NCBI GenBank assembly: GCA_934691935.1
Contig: CAKUTH010000002.1
Location: 248,001-312,000, forward strand
Source of the DNA: an uncultured Candidatus Melainabacteria bacterium
GTDB lineage: Bacteria > Cyanobacteriota > Vampirovibrionia > Gastranaerophilales > Gastranaerophilaceae
DNA length: 64,000 nt
Direction: 5' to 3'
Positions 1-6,321 of this stretch are shown here, one piece after another. The notes under the pieces are model-generated. The model did not search any database, had not been told where the DNA came from, and saw only the letters and a list, made by a program, of their open reading frames with translations. Made by a program: the position numbers and the translations under genes. Each line of letters opens with the position of its first letter. Positions within the stretch are counted from its first letter, which is position 1.

Positions 1-257
1 TTTGCAACCAAATCGCCTTCTTTGACTTTTTGGTTATCTGTTATAAATACATCAACGATTTGACCGCTTACACGAGGTGCTACCTGAACGGTTGTTGTTT
101 CCACGTATGCGTCATCAGTTGATTCATACATAAGTGCGTCATGGATAAATAAACCTACCGCAACGACAGCAACTATCGCTACGCCCAAACCGATAAATCT
201 TTTAAATGGTTTGCGTTGTTTTTCTTCTGTTTCAACATTTGTATTTTGTTCTTCCAT
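1..257 (-). CDS. EmrA/HlyD-type membrane fusion protein (N-terminal part; runs off the window)
   Basis: This is the periplasmic adaptor of a three-part efflux pump, linking an inner-membrane transporter to a TolC channel. Only the first 85 residues are present. A charged cytoplasmic tail (residues 1-21) is followed by one membrane segment (about 22-40), the ESTDDAYVE motif typical of EmrA-like adaptors, and the start of the biotinyl-lipoyl-like domain (VAPRVSGQIVDV). It starts 27 nt after the MarR gene on the same strand and faces a divergent TolC gene, which is the usual layout of a regulated drug-efflux operon. The transporter gene is presumably outside the window. The family call is firm; the substrate is unknown. 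Confidence 0.88.
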   Translation of the reverse strand, partial: MEEQNTNVETEEKQRKPFKRFIGLGVAIVAVVAVGLFIHDALMYESTDDAYVETTTVQVAPRVSGQIVDVFITDNQKVKEGDLVA

Positions 258-283
258 TTTTATCCTTCCTTGATATAAAATTA

Positions 284-820
284 TTATATGTTTGTTTCTA
301 CAACTTTTTCTAATTCCAGCCTGAACGCTTTTAATGTCTCTTGAACTTTCGCAATATCTTCTGGCGGAATTCTTTTCGTAACTCCGCTCAAATATGCTTT
401 TATCTTGTGGTTAATGTTGTTGAGTTCAGTTAAGCCAGCCTCTGTGATACCTAATTTTTTTACTAATCTGTTGTTTTTAGTATCAATAAATCTTGTAATA
501 AACCCTTTTTGTTCCAGCTCATTTAAAATTCTGCCTGTGTTTGCTCTGTCTTTTAAAATAAGTTTTGCCAAATCTCTCTGGCAAATTCCTGCGTTTATAG
601 AAACAGTATCAAGCGCAATATATTCATCCAATGTAATTGAAATTTCCAATTTTTTGAATAATTGGTTTGTTAACATATTCATTAATCTTGAAGTTTGTTC
701 AAGTTCATAATGTATACTATCTGTATAATGTCCGATACAATCGTTTGCCACAAGTTTTCCAATCTTTTTTATAATATTATTTTTTATTTTACACTGTGTT
801 GCAAAAAAAATATGTTGCAT
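284..820 (-). CDS. MarR-family transcriptional regulator of the efflux genes
   Basis: A winged-helix repressor-like protein of 178 residues. The helix-turn-helix is around residues 75-105 (CQRDLAKLILKDRANTGRIL) and the wing follows (KGFITRFIDTKNNRLVKKLGIT). It lies first in an operon with the EmrA-like adaptor and diverges from a TolC gene, so it most likely controls both. The start at 820 sits just after a TAATAT box (829-834) with no Shine-Dalgarno sequence, consistent with a leaderless message. An inverted repeat, TGTTG-N6-CAACA, overlaps this start. The first 45 residues are longer than usual for the family, so a downstream start remains possible. Confidence 0.85.
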   Translation of the reverse strand: MQHIFFATQCKIKNNIIKKIGKLVANDCIGHYTDSIHYELEQTSRLMNMLTNQLFKKLEISITLDEYIALDTVSINAGICQRDLAKLILKDRANTGRILNELEQKGFITRFIDTKNNRLVKKLGITEAGLTELNNINHKIKAYLSGVTKRIPPEDIAKVQETLKAFRLELEKVVETNI

Positions 821-828
821 TTACAACA
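813..828. promoter_or_regulatory. Candidate MarR operator between the efflux regulator and tolC
   Basis: The sequence contains TGTTG and CAACA separated by 6 nt. The site covers the start codon of the MarR gene. It also overlaps a possible -35 (TTACAA, 821-826) of the divergent TolC gene, whose -10 could be TAGTAA at 843-848. That position would let one dimer repress both directions. The inverted repeat is seen; its use as an operator is inferred. Confidence 0.4.
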
Positions 829-902
829 ATATTATGCTAACATAGTAATGTAAAAAATGCAAGAGGATTTTTTAAAGAAGTTAAAACGAAGGATATACCT
901 GA

Positions 903-2315
903 ATGAAAAAGATTATAACAACAGCAATATTAACAAGCATGCTTAGCATGACACTTACTCCAGTATTTGCAATCGCAGATAGTGCAAAAAGCTCTGCTAC
1001 CCCAAAACAATTCAAGAGCATGGTCACCAAAAATAAAAAAACATCAGATGACTACAAATTTTCTTATGTAAACATGGGTTGGTGGGGAAATTTTGATGAT
1101 GATATATTAAATGGTTATATAGAAAAAGCAATTCTAAATAATTACGATTTAAAAATGGCAACAATCAATGTCGAAGAATATTATCAAAACGTAAGACTTC
1201 AATTTTCCAGTGAATTACCTAGTGCGACAACTGGTATCGGGTCTGGATTGTTTAAAACTCCTGGGCTTACAAAAACTAATATTGGTTTTGGATTGCCGAT
1301 TATTGTTAAATACGAAGCTGATATTTTCTTGAAAAATCATAATAAAACCAAAGCGGTTAGAAAACTTTATGAAGGTTCAAAAATGGATGAGCGTGCATCA
1401 TATATTGCTGTTGCATCAGCAGTTGGCTCAACATATTTCAATATTGTAAATCTTGATAAGATGATTGAACTTCAAGAAAAAATAGTTAACATAAGACAAG
1501 AAATTTATGATTTGATGCTTGTTCGCAACAAAGAAGGTTTAACCTCTACTGCTGATACTGTAAAGGCTAACAAGGCACTGGTTCAAGGTCAAACAGATTT
1601 GATTGAATTGAAAAAGAACAGAGAAAAAATGTTACATCAAATGTGTGTTTTGATTGGAGAAAGTCCTGAAAACGCGAATTTGATTAAAAGAAATTCTTTG
1701 GATAGCATAAATTATCAACTTGCAATTCCTTCTCAAATTCCGTCAGAAATCATTATGCAAAGACCTGATTACATGAAAGCGGAATTGATGGTTGAAAAAG
1801 CTGGAATTGATGTAAAAGTTGCGAGAAAAGAATTTTTGCCGTCGATAAATATTTTGGGCGGTGCATTGTTTAACGCAAATGATATTGGCAGTTTGTTCAC
1901 AACAAAAAATATGTTACTCGGTCTTGGCGGTGGATTAATGACACCGTTATTTCAAGGCGGTTCGTTAATCGCTAATTTGAAATTAAAAAAAGCGACTTAT
2001 GAAAGAATATTGCAGGATTATTACAAAACGAATTTGACAGCTATTCAAGAAGTTAATGATGCACTTGTGGCTTCAAGATTAGACAAGGATAAAATGGCTC
2101 AAACAACAAAACAATACAACTTGGAAAAGTCAGACTATCAATATAATGAAAAGAAATTTAACCAAGGTACAATCTCAAAACTCGATTTAATTCAATATCA
2201 AGAAAACTTGTTAACAATCGAAAAACTTGTAGCACAACAAAAAGTCGAATGTATGACTGATGCAATCAGTTTATACAAAGCTACAGGTAGTAAACCTTAT
2301 GAATACGTAAATTAA
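903..2315 (+). CDS. TolC-family outer-membrane efflux channel
   Basis: A 470-residue outer-membrane channel of the NodT/TolC type that exports compounds handed over by the adjacent EmrA-type pump. A signal peptide is visible (MKKIITTAILTSMLS to about residue 25, ending VFAIADS). There is no lipobox cysteine, unlike many NodT proteins. Two OEP repeats follow, with typical features such as IPSEIIMQRPDYMKAELMVEKAG in the second half (around residues 277-300) and heptad-rich helices. The ribosome-binding site GAAGGAT lies about 10 nt upstream. It is divergent from the MarR regulator and ends at a rho-independent terminator. Confidence 0.9.
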   Translation: MKKIITTAILTSMLSMTLTPVFAIADSAKSSATPKQFKSMVTKNKKTSDDYKFSYVNMGWWGNFDDDILNGYIEKAILNNYDLKMATINVEEYYQNVRLQFSSELPSATTGIGSGLFKTPGLTKTNIGFGLPIIVKYEADIFLKNHNKTKAVRKLYEGSKMDERASYIAVASAVGSTYFNIVNLDKMIELQEKIVNIRQEIYDLMLVRNKEGLTSTADTVKANKALVQGQTDLIELKKNREKMLHQMCVLIGESPENANLIKRNSLDSINYQLAIPSQIPSEIIMQRPDYMKAELMVEKAGIDVKVARKEFLPSINILGGALFNANDIGSLFTTKNMLLGLGGGLMTPLFQGGSLIANLKLKKATYERILQDYYKTNLTAIQEVNDALVASRLDKDKMAQTTKQYNLEKSDYQYNEKKFNQGTISKLDLIQYQENLLTIEKLVAQQKVECMTDAISLYKATGSKPYEYVN

Positions 2316-2357
2316 AAATCATATAATCATCACCTCTTTACTTTCAAAAAGTAATGT

Positions 2358-2382
2358 GCCGTCATTTTATGGACGGCTTTTT
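2358..2382 (+). terminator. Rho-independent terminator after tolC
   Basis: A GCCGTC/GACGGC stem with an 8-nt loop is followed by TTTTT. It closes the TolC transcript just before the promoter of the next gene. Confidence 0.8.
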
Positions 2383-2422
2383 ATTTGCAAAAAACAAATT
2401 ATTTTATGTTATACTGTTTTTT

Positions 2423-2788
2423 ATGAAAGCAGTAGAATATTTTAAAAACGGTTGTTCATGTTCTGAAAGTATCATGAAACTGGCAATAGAAAAAGGACTT
2501 TGTCCGAAAGAATTTTTTCCAGTAGCTTCGGCATTTTCTGGGGGAATGTCATCAGGATGTCTTTGCGGAACAATTGCTGCGGTGCAGATGATTTCTGGGT
2601 TTAATAATCCTGAAAAAGCCCGTGCAAACGCAAAATATATTGTTGAAGAATTCAAAAAACGTAATAAGTTTACATGTTGTCGAGTTTTGTCTGCTGGTTT
2701 TGAAGGTATGGCAAAAAAAGAACATTGTTCAAAATACGTTTTAGATGCGTGGGAGATTTTAGAAAGCGTCTTGAAGGTTAAGGTGTAA
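2423..2788 (+). CDS. C_GCAxxG_C_C family protein (putative redox/metal protein)
   Basis: A 121-residue protein of the C_GCAxxG_C_C family, recognised by the cysteine pattern around GGMSSGCLCGTIAA (residues about 33-46), the early NGCSCSESIM and the later CC in TCCRVL. These conserved cysteines suggest metal or redox-cofactor binding; the biochemical role is not established. The start at 2423 is chosen because TATACT (2410-2415) ends 7 nt before it and there is no Shine-Dalgarno sequence. An upstream in-frame ATG lies inside the terminator. crcB follows after 3 nt, so they are probably co-transcribed. Confidence 0.8.
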   Translation: MKAVEYFKNGCSCSESIMKLAIEKGLCPKEFFPVASAFSGGMSSGCLCGTIAAVQMISGFNNPEKARANAKYIVEEFKKRNKFTCCRVLSAGFEGMAKKEHCSKYVLDAWEILESVLKVKV

Positions 2789-2791
2789 ACT

Positions 2792-3169
2792 ATGATTACA
2801 ACTATCTTTTCAATATTTTTTGGTGGTGGTCTAGGTGCTGTAAGCAGATATTTAATTTGTTTAAATTTAGCTCGTTTTGTTCATATAAATTTGCCGTTTG
2901 CAACTTTTCTTGTTAACATTATCGGAAGTTTTATTATCGGATTTTTATATGTATTTTTTATTGATAGAACAGATATAAATCCAGCATTGAAATTAGCTTT
3001 AACGGCTGGGTTTTGTGGTGGTTTAACTACATTTAGTACATTTTCGTTAGAGTTATTTGAAATGGTTAAAAATTGTCAATTTTTACACGCATTTGTTTAT
3101 GCTCTATTGAGTGTGGTAGTGTGTTTTATAGCAGTAATGATAGGAGTTTATGTTGCAAAAATCATTTAA
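2792..3169 (+). CDS. crcB: Fluoride-specific ion channel CrcB/FluC
   Basis: A 125-residue inner-membrane protein with four hydrophobic segments. It forms dual-topology dimers that export fluoride. Family hallmarks are GGGLGAVSRY near the N-terminus, the conserved Asn in FATFLVNIIGSF (helix 2), and GFCGGLTTFSTFSLE with the break in helix 3. The length is normal for the family. It overlaps the next gene by 20 nt, which suggests translational coupling. No fluoride riboswitch is visible upstream because the preceding gene is only 3 nt away. Confidence 0.93.
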   Translation: MITTIFSIFFGGGLGAVSRYLICLNLARFVHINLPFATFLVNIIGSFIIGFLYVFFIDRTDINPALKLALTAGFCGGLTTFSTFSLELFEMVKNCQFLHAFVYALLSVVVCFIAVMIGVYVAKII

Positions 3170-3989
3170 CAAACTGAATTTTATTACGGCAGGCATGCCG
3201 ATTAAGACAGGTAAAGGTAGTTACAATGAGGCTTTTGGTGTCTTGAAAGAAATGAGCCTTGACGGTATGGAATTGGAATTTGTCCATGGCGTAAGGATGA
3301 AAGATGAACATAGAACTTTTGTTAAAGATATGTCAAAAGACTTTGTAGTTACGGCTCATGGTCCGTTTTATATTAATTTAAACTCTAAGGAAGAAGAAAA
3401 AATTGATGCAAGTGTACAAAGGATTATTGATACCGCGAGTGTAGCTTCTCAGGCTGGTGCTTTTAGTATAACTTATCACGCTGCATTTTACATGGGCGGT
3501 GACAAAGAAACTGTGTACAATCAAGTAAAAACTCAAACAAAAAGGATTATGGATGTTTTGGAACGCGAAAAAATCAACGTTTGGGTAAGACCTGAAGCAA
3601 CTGGGAAAGCCACTCAGTGGGGAGATTTGGATGAAATCATAAGACTTTCAAACGATTTTGAAATGGTTTTGCCATGTATAGATTTTTCACATTTGCATGC
3701 AAGAAGTGGTGGCGAATTTAATACTTACGATGAATTTTCACGAATTTTAGAGAAGTTGGGCAAAGAAGTTGGACAATACGCGATAGAAAATTTTCACGGT
3801 CATCTTGCTGGTATTGAATATACTGCAAAAGGTGAAAAGCAACACCTTAATCTTGAAGATTCTGATATGAACTACAAAGATTTGCTAAAAGCAATGAAAG
3901 AGTTTGGTGTCAAAGGCGCACTGGTTTGTGAAAGCCCAAATATCGAAGAAGATTGCAAATTGTTGAAAACCTACTATATGTCACTTTAG
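3150..3989 (+). CDS. Endonuclease IV-like TIM-barrel protein (AP endonuclease family 2)
   Basis: A 279-residue xylose-isomerase-like TIM barrel related to endonuclease IV, which cuts DNA at abasic sites using bound metals. Candidate metal ligands are visible in order: TAHGPFYINL, TYHAAFYM, RPEATGK, CIDFSHLHAR, NFHGHLAG and VCESP. This pattern is closer to the short archaeal-type AP endonucleases than to E. coli Nfo, so a sugar-phosphate isomerase role cannot be excluded. It overlaps crcB by 20 nt. The true start could be the internal Met at residue 16 (MPIKTGKGS), but the barrel strand begins at FITAGMP, which favours the upstream one. Confidence 0.75.
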   Translation: MLQKSFNKLNFITAGMPIKTGKGSYNEAFGVLKEMSLDGMELEFVHGVRMKDEHRTFVKDMSKDFVVTAHGPFYINLNSKEEEKIDASVQRIIDTASVASQAGAFSITYHAAFYMGGDKETVYNQVKTQTKRIMDVLEREKINVWVRPEATGKATQWGDLDEIIRLSNDFEMVLPCIDFSHLHARSGGEFNTYDEFSRILEKLGKEVGQYAIENFHGHLAGIEYTAKGEKQHLNLEDSDMNYKDLLKAMKEFGVKGALVCESPNIEEDCKLLKTYYMSL

Positions 3990-4750
3990 TAGTTCATTTG
4001 CCAACCTTGTTCCATGATTTGACCTGCACAACTTCTTGCAAGATTATCGCCATCTATACAACTAGTCCCATAAACATTCCATCTGTTGGAACCAGCAATG
4101 TAACCTGAGGTTTCATATCTAGAATAATCAGTTCCTCCCATAGGGAACAATTTTCCTTCATTTGATAGGTAAAATACGAAAATATCTCTACCGTATTGAT
4201 TTGGATGCTTAAATCCATTAATATCTAATGATAGCCAATACCCAATTACTGAACACATTTGTCCACCATTGGATTTTATAAACAAACATTCTTCAGAAGT
4301 TTTTTCACGAGGAGTTTTATAAAAAGTATAATAAATTAGTGTTACACCATTTTTCAATTTAAAAAAATAGCCGTTATTTTCATAAGAATGGTTTCCGCCT
4401 CTACCCATATATTCGGTTATAGTATATTTGGATTTTTCTGTATCTCTTGTAATATCAAAATATTTTTGTAATGAATTAACAAAATTGCCACAGTTACTTG
4501 AGTCCTGATTACAGTTATCTGAGAGATTTGACCATATTTCAGTATCTGATAGTTTATCTACTCCATCATCCGAAAGCATTTTTTGAAAACCTTGAGATAG
4601 AATACTATAAGTTTCTTTTAATTGAGCAACCCAAACTTTTTTTTGATAATTAGCAACAACTGATGGTAGTGTTAGTGCTGCGACAACCCCGATTATTCCA
4701 AGCGTAATCAAAACTTCTGCTAGTGTAAAAGCATTATATTTCTGTTTCAT
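3986..4750 (-). CDS. Type IV prepilin-like protein
   Basis: A 254-residue secreted pseudopilin-like protein. The class III signal MKQKYNA|FTLAEVLITLG has the prepilin peptidase site before F8 and the conserved Glu five residues into the mature part, followed by one hydrophobic helix to about residue 30. The C-terminal domain is cysteine-containing (pairs near NCNQDSSNC and SCIDGDNLARSC) with a Gly/Tyr-rich end. The ribosome-binding site is AGAAGGAAC. Unlike the two other prepilins here it has a normal short leader and no G-run. It is convergent with, and overlaps by 4 nt, the endonuclease IV-like gene. Its exact role (minor pilin or adhesin) is unknown. Confidence 0.85.
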   Translation of the reverse strand: MKQKYNAFTLAEVLITLGIIGVVAALTLPSVVANYQKKVWVAQLKETYSILSQGFQKMLSDDGVDKLSDTEIWSNLSDNCNQDSSNCGNFVNSLQKYFDITRDTEKSKYTITEYMGRGGNHSYENNGYFFKLKNGVTLIYYTFYKTPREKTSEECLFIKSNGGQMCSVIGYWLSLDINGFKHPNQYGRDIFVFYLSNEGKLFPMGGTDYSRYETSGYIAGSNRWNVYGTSCIDGDNLARSCAGQIMEQGWQMNY

Positions 4751-4839
4751 TTACCGTTCCTTCTGTTTTATGAAGTATATTTCAATAATGAGAATTATAG
4801 TAGATTATTTAAAAATGTCAAGTTGTGTAGAATTAATTT

Positions 4840-5061
4840 ATGAATGAAAAAAATATTTTGGATACTGTATCTGACAATATTCGTATTGCACGGCTAAAAA
4901 AAAGAATTTCGCAAGAAAAACTTGCAGAAAAGGTTGATATTTCAACTAAATATTTGAATATGATTGAAAACAGAAAAGCTAATCCGACTGTTGTTATTGT
5001 TATAAAAATATGCAAAGTGCTTGGTATTGATTTGAATTCTGTATATCCTTTAAATGAATGA
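4840..5061 (+). CDS. Small XRE-family (Cro/CI-type) transcriptional regulator
   Basis: A 73-residue protein that is almost entirely a single helix-turn-helix domain: residues about 11-65 read NIRIARLKKRISQEKLAEK, then VDISTKYLNMIENRKANPTV. No partner domain is present. The start is preceded by TAGAAT (4828-4833) only 6 nt away and has no Shine-Dalgarno sequence, consistent with a leaderless message. It diverges from the prepilin gene and may act on that intergenic region. The target is unknown. Confidence 0.88.
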   Translation: MNEKNILDTVSDNIRIARLKKRISQEKLAEKVDISTKYLNMIENRKANPTVVIVIKICKVLGIDLNSVYPLNE

Positions 5062-5102
5062 TTTAATTAAAGTTTTTGCAAAATTAGACGTATTAGAAAA
5101 AT

Positions 5103-5471
5103 ATGTTTAACAATGTCAACAATCCTTTTGGTAATAGAGCAGTATCTTCATCAACTTCTTCGGATGGTAATCGTAGACGACAAAAAGAAGATCCGAAAGA
5201 GGAACTTAAAAAATATATTGATGAGGATGAACCTGATGAGGTTAAAATTGGCGGACTTCCTCTTTTGACAGAGGATGAGGTTTTGGCGATGACAAATAGT
5301 TATATTGCAAACCTAAAAAGCGAACACGAGGATAATGAAAAAATTATAAAAAAACTCGACAAATATTTGGAAAAATTTGACGTTAAAAAGTTTATGAAAA
5401 AAAATCCTAATATGACAAGCCCTGATTTTTATATGATAATGTTTAATGAAACAGAAGGGCTTGTTAGGTAA
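5103..5471 (+). CDS. Hypothetical protein, acidic, lineage-type
   Basis: A 122-residue protein that I do not recognise. It has an Asn/Ser-rich N-terminus (NNVNNPFGNR, a short SSSTSS run), a charged stretch (DPKEELKKYIDEDEPDEVKIGG) and a helical C-terminal part (about residues 60-115) rich in Lys and Glu. No signal peptide or membrane segment is seen. It starts 41 nt after the XRE regulator on the same strand. Codon use matches the neighbours, so it is probably a real gene. Confidence 0.65.
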   Translation: MFNNVNNPFGNRAVSSSTSSDGNRRRQKEDPKEELKKYIDEDEPDEVKIGGLPLLTEDEVLAMTNSYIANLKSEHEDNEKIIKKLDKYLEKFDVKKFMKKNPNMTSPDFYMIMFNETEGLVR

Positions 5472-5560
5472 CGAATTGTAACATTATATACTTTTTATAT
5501 AATAAAAAGTCAATTTTTAAACATTTTACTTTTTTATAAATATAGAGGTATAATAAATTT

Positions 5561-5710
5561 ATGGATAAGAGCGAGTTTACAGTAATCGAAAATGAAAAAT
5601 TGAAAGATGAGCACAAACAAGTTTTGCATGCGACAAATCCGATTGCAAAAAAATTCGTTCATTTTGAAAATAAAGAAAAGTTCAGTGTAAAAGATTTGTT
5701 CAAAAAGTAA
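5561..5710 (+). CDS. Small hypothetical protein (49 residues)
   Basis: A 49-residue open frame that begins MDKSEFTVIENEKLKD and ends FSVKDLFKK. A TATAAT box (5549-5554) ends 6 nt before the ATG and there is no Shine-Dalgarno sequence, matching the leaderless arrangement seen at other genes here. The product is charged and soluble, with no membrane segment. Its stop lies at the border of the tandem toxin-antitoxin repeats. The function is unknown, and linkage to the toxin-antitoxin units may be fortuitous. Confidence 0.55.
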   Translation: MDKSEFTVIENEKLKDEHKQVLHATNPIAKKFVHFENKEKFSVKDLFKK

Positions 5711-5755
5711 ATCTCTACACTTGACAAAATCTAAAATATAGTAAATAATGTGAAC

Positions 5756-5862
5756 ATAGGGAAAAGACCCTAAGAGGTCCAATCTCTTAAGGTCTTACTT
5801 AACTCCCTATTTAAGTGATTTAAGTGCTATGATTATCCAAAAGATAAGCCATAGCGCTTTTT
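5756..5862 (+). ncRNA. Candidate antisense antitoxin RNA, copy 1
   Basis: A predicted RNA of about 105 nt, convergent with the toxin message and complementary to its last 75 nt or so. A consensus -35 TTGACA (5721-5726) is followed after 17 nt by AATAAT (5744-5749; TAAATA at 15 nt is an alternative). The RNA ends in a strong hairpin, AGTGCTATG (5823-5831) pairing with CATAGCGCT (5850-5858), with an inner TTATC/GATAA stem and then TTTTT (5858-5862). The terminator therefore lies inside the toxin reading frame. The 5' end is estimated. Confidence 0.65.
5761..5796 (-). terminator. Terminator of toxin mRNA copy 1
   Basis: On the minus strand a 12-bp stem (5784-5795 with 5765-5776, including one G-U pair) is followed by TTTTC. 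It lies just after the toxin stop codon. The same sequence forms a 5' hairpin, with one mismatch, in the antisense RNA. Confidence 0.75.
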
Positions 5863-5881
5863 CTGTGATATAGAAACTCAC
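5807..5881 (-). CDS. Candidate type I toxin peptide, copy 1 (24 residues)
   Basis: A 24-residue open frame with a GTG start that encodes a single hydrophobic segment: MSFYITEKAL at the N-terminus, then Trp/Leu/Ile residues including IIIAL, and a Lys end. The ribosome-binding site AGGTGG (5892-5897) lies 10 nt upstream. The peptide matches copy 2 at 16 of 24 positions, with ITEKAL and IIIAL unchanged. Size, hydrophobicity and an overlapping antisense RNA are what is expected of a membrane-acting type I toxin (compare Fst, Ibs and AapA in architecture only). No homology to those families is claimed, and toxicity is inferred. Confidence 0.7.
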   Translation of the reverse strand: MSFYITEKALWLIFWIIIALKSLK

Positions 5882-5890
5882 TTTTTCATC

Positions 5891-5939
5891 ACCACCTTTC
5901 CGTTTTAAGTCCACTTAACAAGTCTGTGACGGTGGTGGT
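5891..5939 (-). promoter_or_regulatory. Leader hairpin hiding the toxin ribosome-binding site, copy 1
   Basis: In the toxin mRNA, ACCACC-A-CCGT (plus-strand 5929-5939) can pair with ACGG-AAA-GGTGGT (5891-5903), which contains the Shine-Dalgarno sequence. This gives 10 pairs with a small internal loop and a 25-nt apical loop. The message would be translationally inert until processed or unfolded. Confidence 0.6.
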
Positions 5940-5963
5940 AAACAGGAGCTTACCCTTGAATTA

Positions 5964-5992
5964 ATTTTAATATAAAGTCCATATTTTGTAAA
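5964..5992 (-). promoter_or_regulatory. Toxin mRNA promoter, copy 1
   Basis: On the minus strand TTTACA (5987-5992) and TAAAAT (5964-5969) are separated by 17 nt. The predicted start near 5957 gives a leader of about 75 nt. The same boxes and spacing occur in copy 2. Confidence 0.65.
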
Positions 5993-6055
5993 TAATTAAT
6001 TAAGATATAAATCTCTACACTTGACAAAATCTAAAATATAGTAAATAATGTGAAC

Positions 6056-6163
6056 ATAGGGAAAAGACCCTAAGAGGTTCCATCTCTTAAGGTCTTTCAT
6101 AACTTCCCTACTTCATGAATGTCAGCGCTATTATTATCAACAAGATAAGCAGTAGCGCTTTTT
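6056..6163 (+). ncRNA. Candidate antisense antitoxin RNA, copy 2
   Basis: A second predicted antisense RNA of about 108 nt with the same promoter as copy 1 (TTGACA 6021-6026, AATAAT 6044-6049). It ends in AGCGCTA (6124-6130) pairing with TAGCGCT (6153-6159), with an inner TTATC/GATAA stem and TTTTT (6159-6163). It overlaps the 3' half of the toxin message. Its 5' portion is identical to that of copy 1, so cross-talk is possible there, but the region over the coding sequence differs. Confidence 0.65.
6061..6096 (-). terminator. Terminator of toxin mRNA copy 2
   Basis: The 6065-6076/6084-6095 stem followed by TTTTC on the minus strand corresponds to the copy 1 terminator. Confidence 0.75.
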
Positions 6164-6182
6164 CAGTTATACTGAAATTCAT
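6108..6182 (-). CDS. Candidate type I toxin peptide, copy 2 (24 residues)
   Basis: A 24-residue peptide gene with an ATG start and a near-perfect ribosome-binding site, AGGAGG (6191-6196), 8 nt upstream. The product begins MNFSITEKAL, continues with an unbroken Leu/Ile membrane segment (LLILLIIIAL) and ends in Lys. Copy 1 has Trp or Phe where this copy has Leu. The gene and its stop lie directly before the same terminator hairpin as in copy 1. Keeping length, frame and two motifs while the flanking leader diverged supports a real gene under selection. The function as a toxin is inferred. Confidence 0.75.
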   Translation of the reverse strand: MNFSITEKALLLILLIIIALTFMK

Positions 6183-6188
6183 CTTGAA

Positions 6189-6237
6189 CACCTCCTTCCT
6201 GCTTTTTCTCATAACTAATCCGTGGCAGAGGTAGGTG
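6189..6237 (-). promoter_or_regulatory. Leader hairpin hiding the toxin ribosome-binding site, copy 2
   Basis: In the mRNA, CACCT-A-CCT-CTGC (plus-strand 6225-6237) can pair with GCAG-GA-AGG-AGGTG (6189-6202), giving 12 pairs with two small bulges. The sequences differ from those in copy 1, but the position and the pairing with the Shine-Dalgarno region are kept. Confidence 0.6.
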
Positions 6238-6264
6238 CAAGCAGGTTAGCTTACCCTTGAAATA

Positions 6265-6293
6265 ATTTTAATATAAAGTCCATATTTTGTAAA
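6265..6293 (-). promoter_or_regulatory. Toxin mRNA promoter, copy 2
   Basis: TTTACA (6288-6293) and TAAAAT (6265-6270) on the minus strand, 17 nt apart, are identical to the copy 1 boxes. Confidence 0.65.
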
Positions 6294-6321
6294 TATTACA
6301 TTTTTCTGCTAGTATTATTTT

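Larger units (their letters stand above)
5711..6293. repeat. Tandem duplication of a 300-nt toxin-antitoxin unit
   Basis: Two units start at 5711 and 6011, exactly 300 nt apart. The first 68 nt (5711-5778 and 6011-6078) are identical, and the last 40 or so nt (5951-5992 and 6252-6293) are nearly identical. The middle, which holds the peptide gene and its leader, has diverged. The conserved ends are the antisense promoter on one side and the toxin promoter on the other. Confidence 0.9.

Noticed and set aside
2316..2422. Possible fluoride riboswitch for crcB
   Set aside because: The leader of the crcB operon is essentially absent, and the region holds a tolC terminator and a promoter only.
5534..5782. 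An 82-codon minus-strand open frame over the small gene and the toxin-antitoxin border
   Set aside because: It runs antisense to the 49-residue frame and through the toxin terminator and antisense promoter. It has no ribosome-binding site, and its Phe/Tyr-rich product looks like antisense AT-rich DNA.
5711..6293. CRISPR-like or satellite interpretation of the tandem 300-nt repeats
   Set aside because: There are only two long units with internal divergence and clear promoter, ORF and terminator parts. There are no short regular repeats with spacers.
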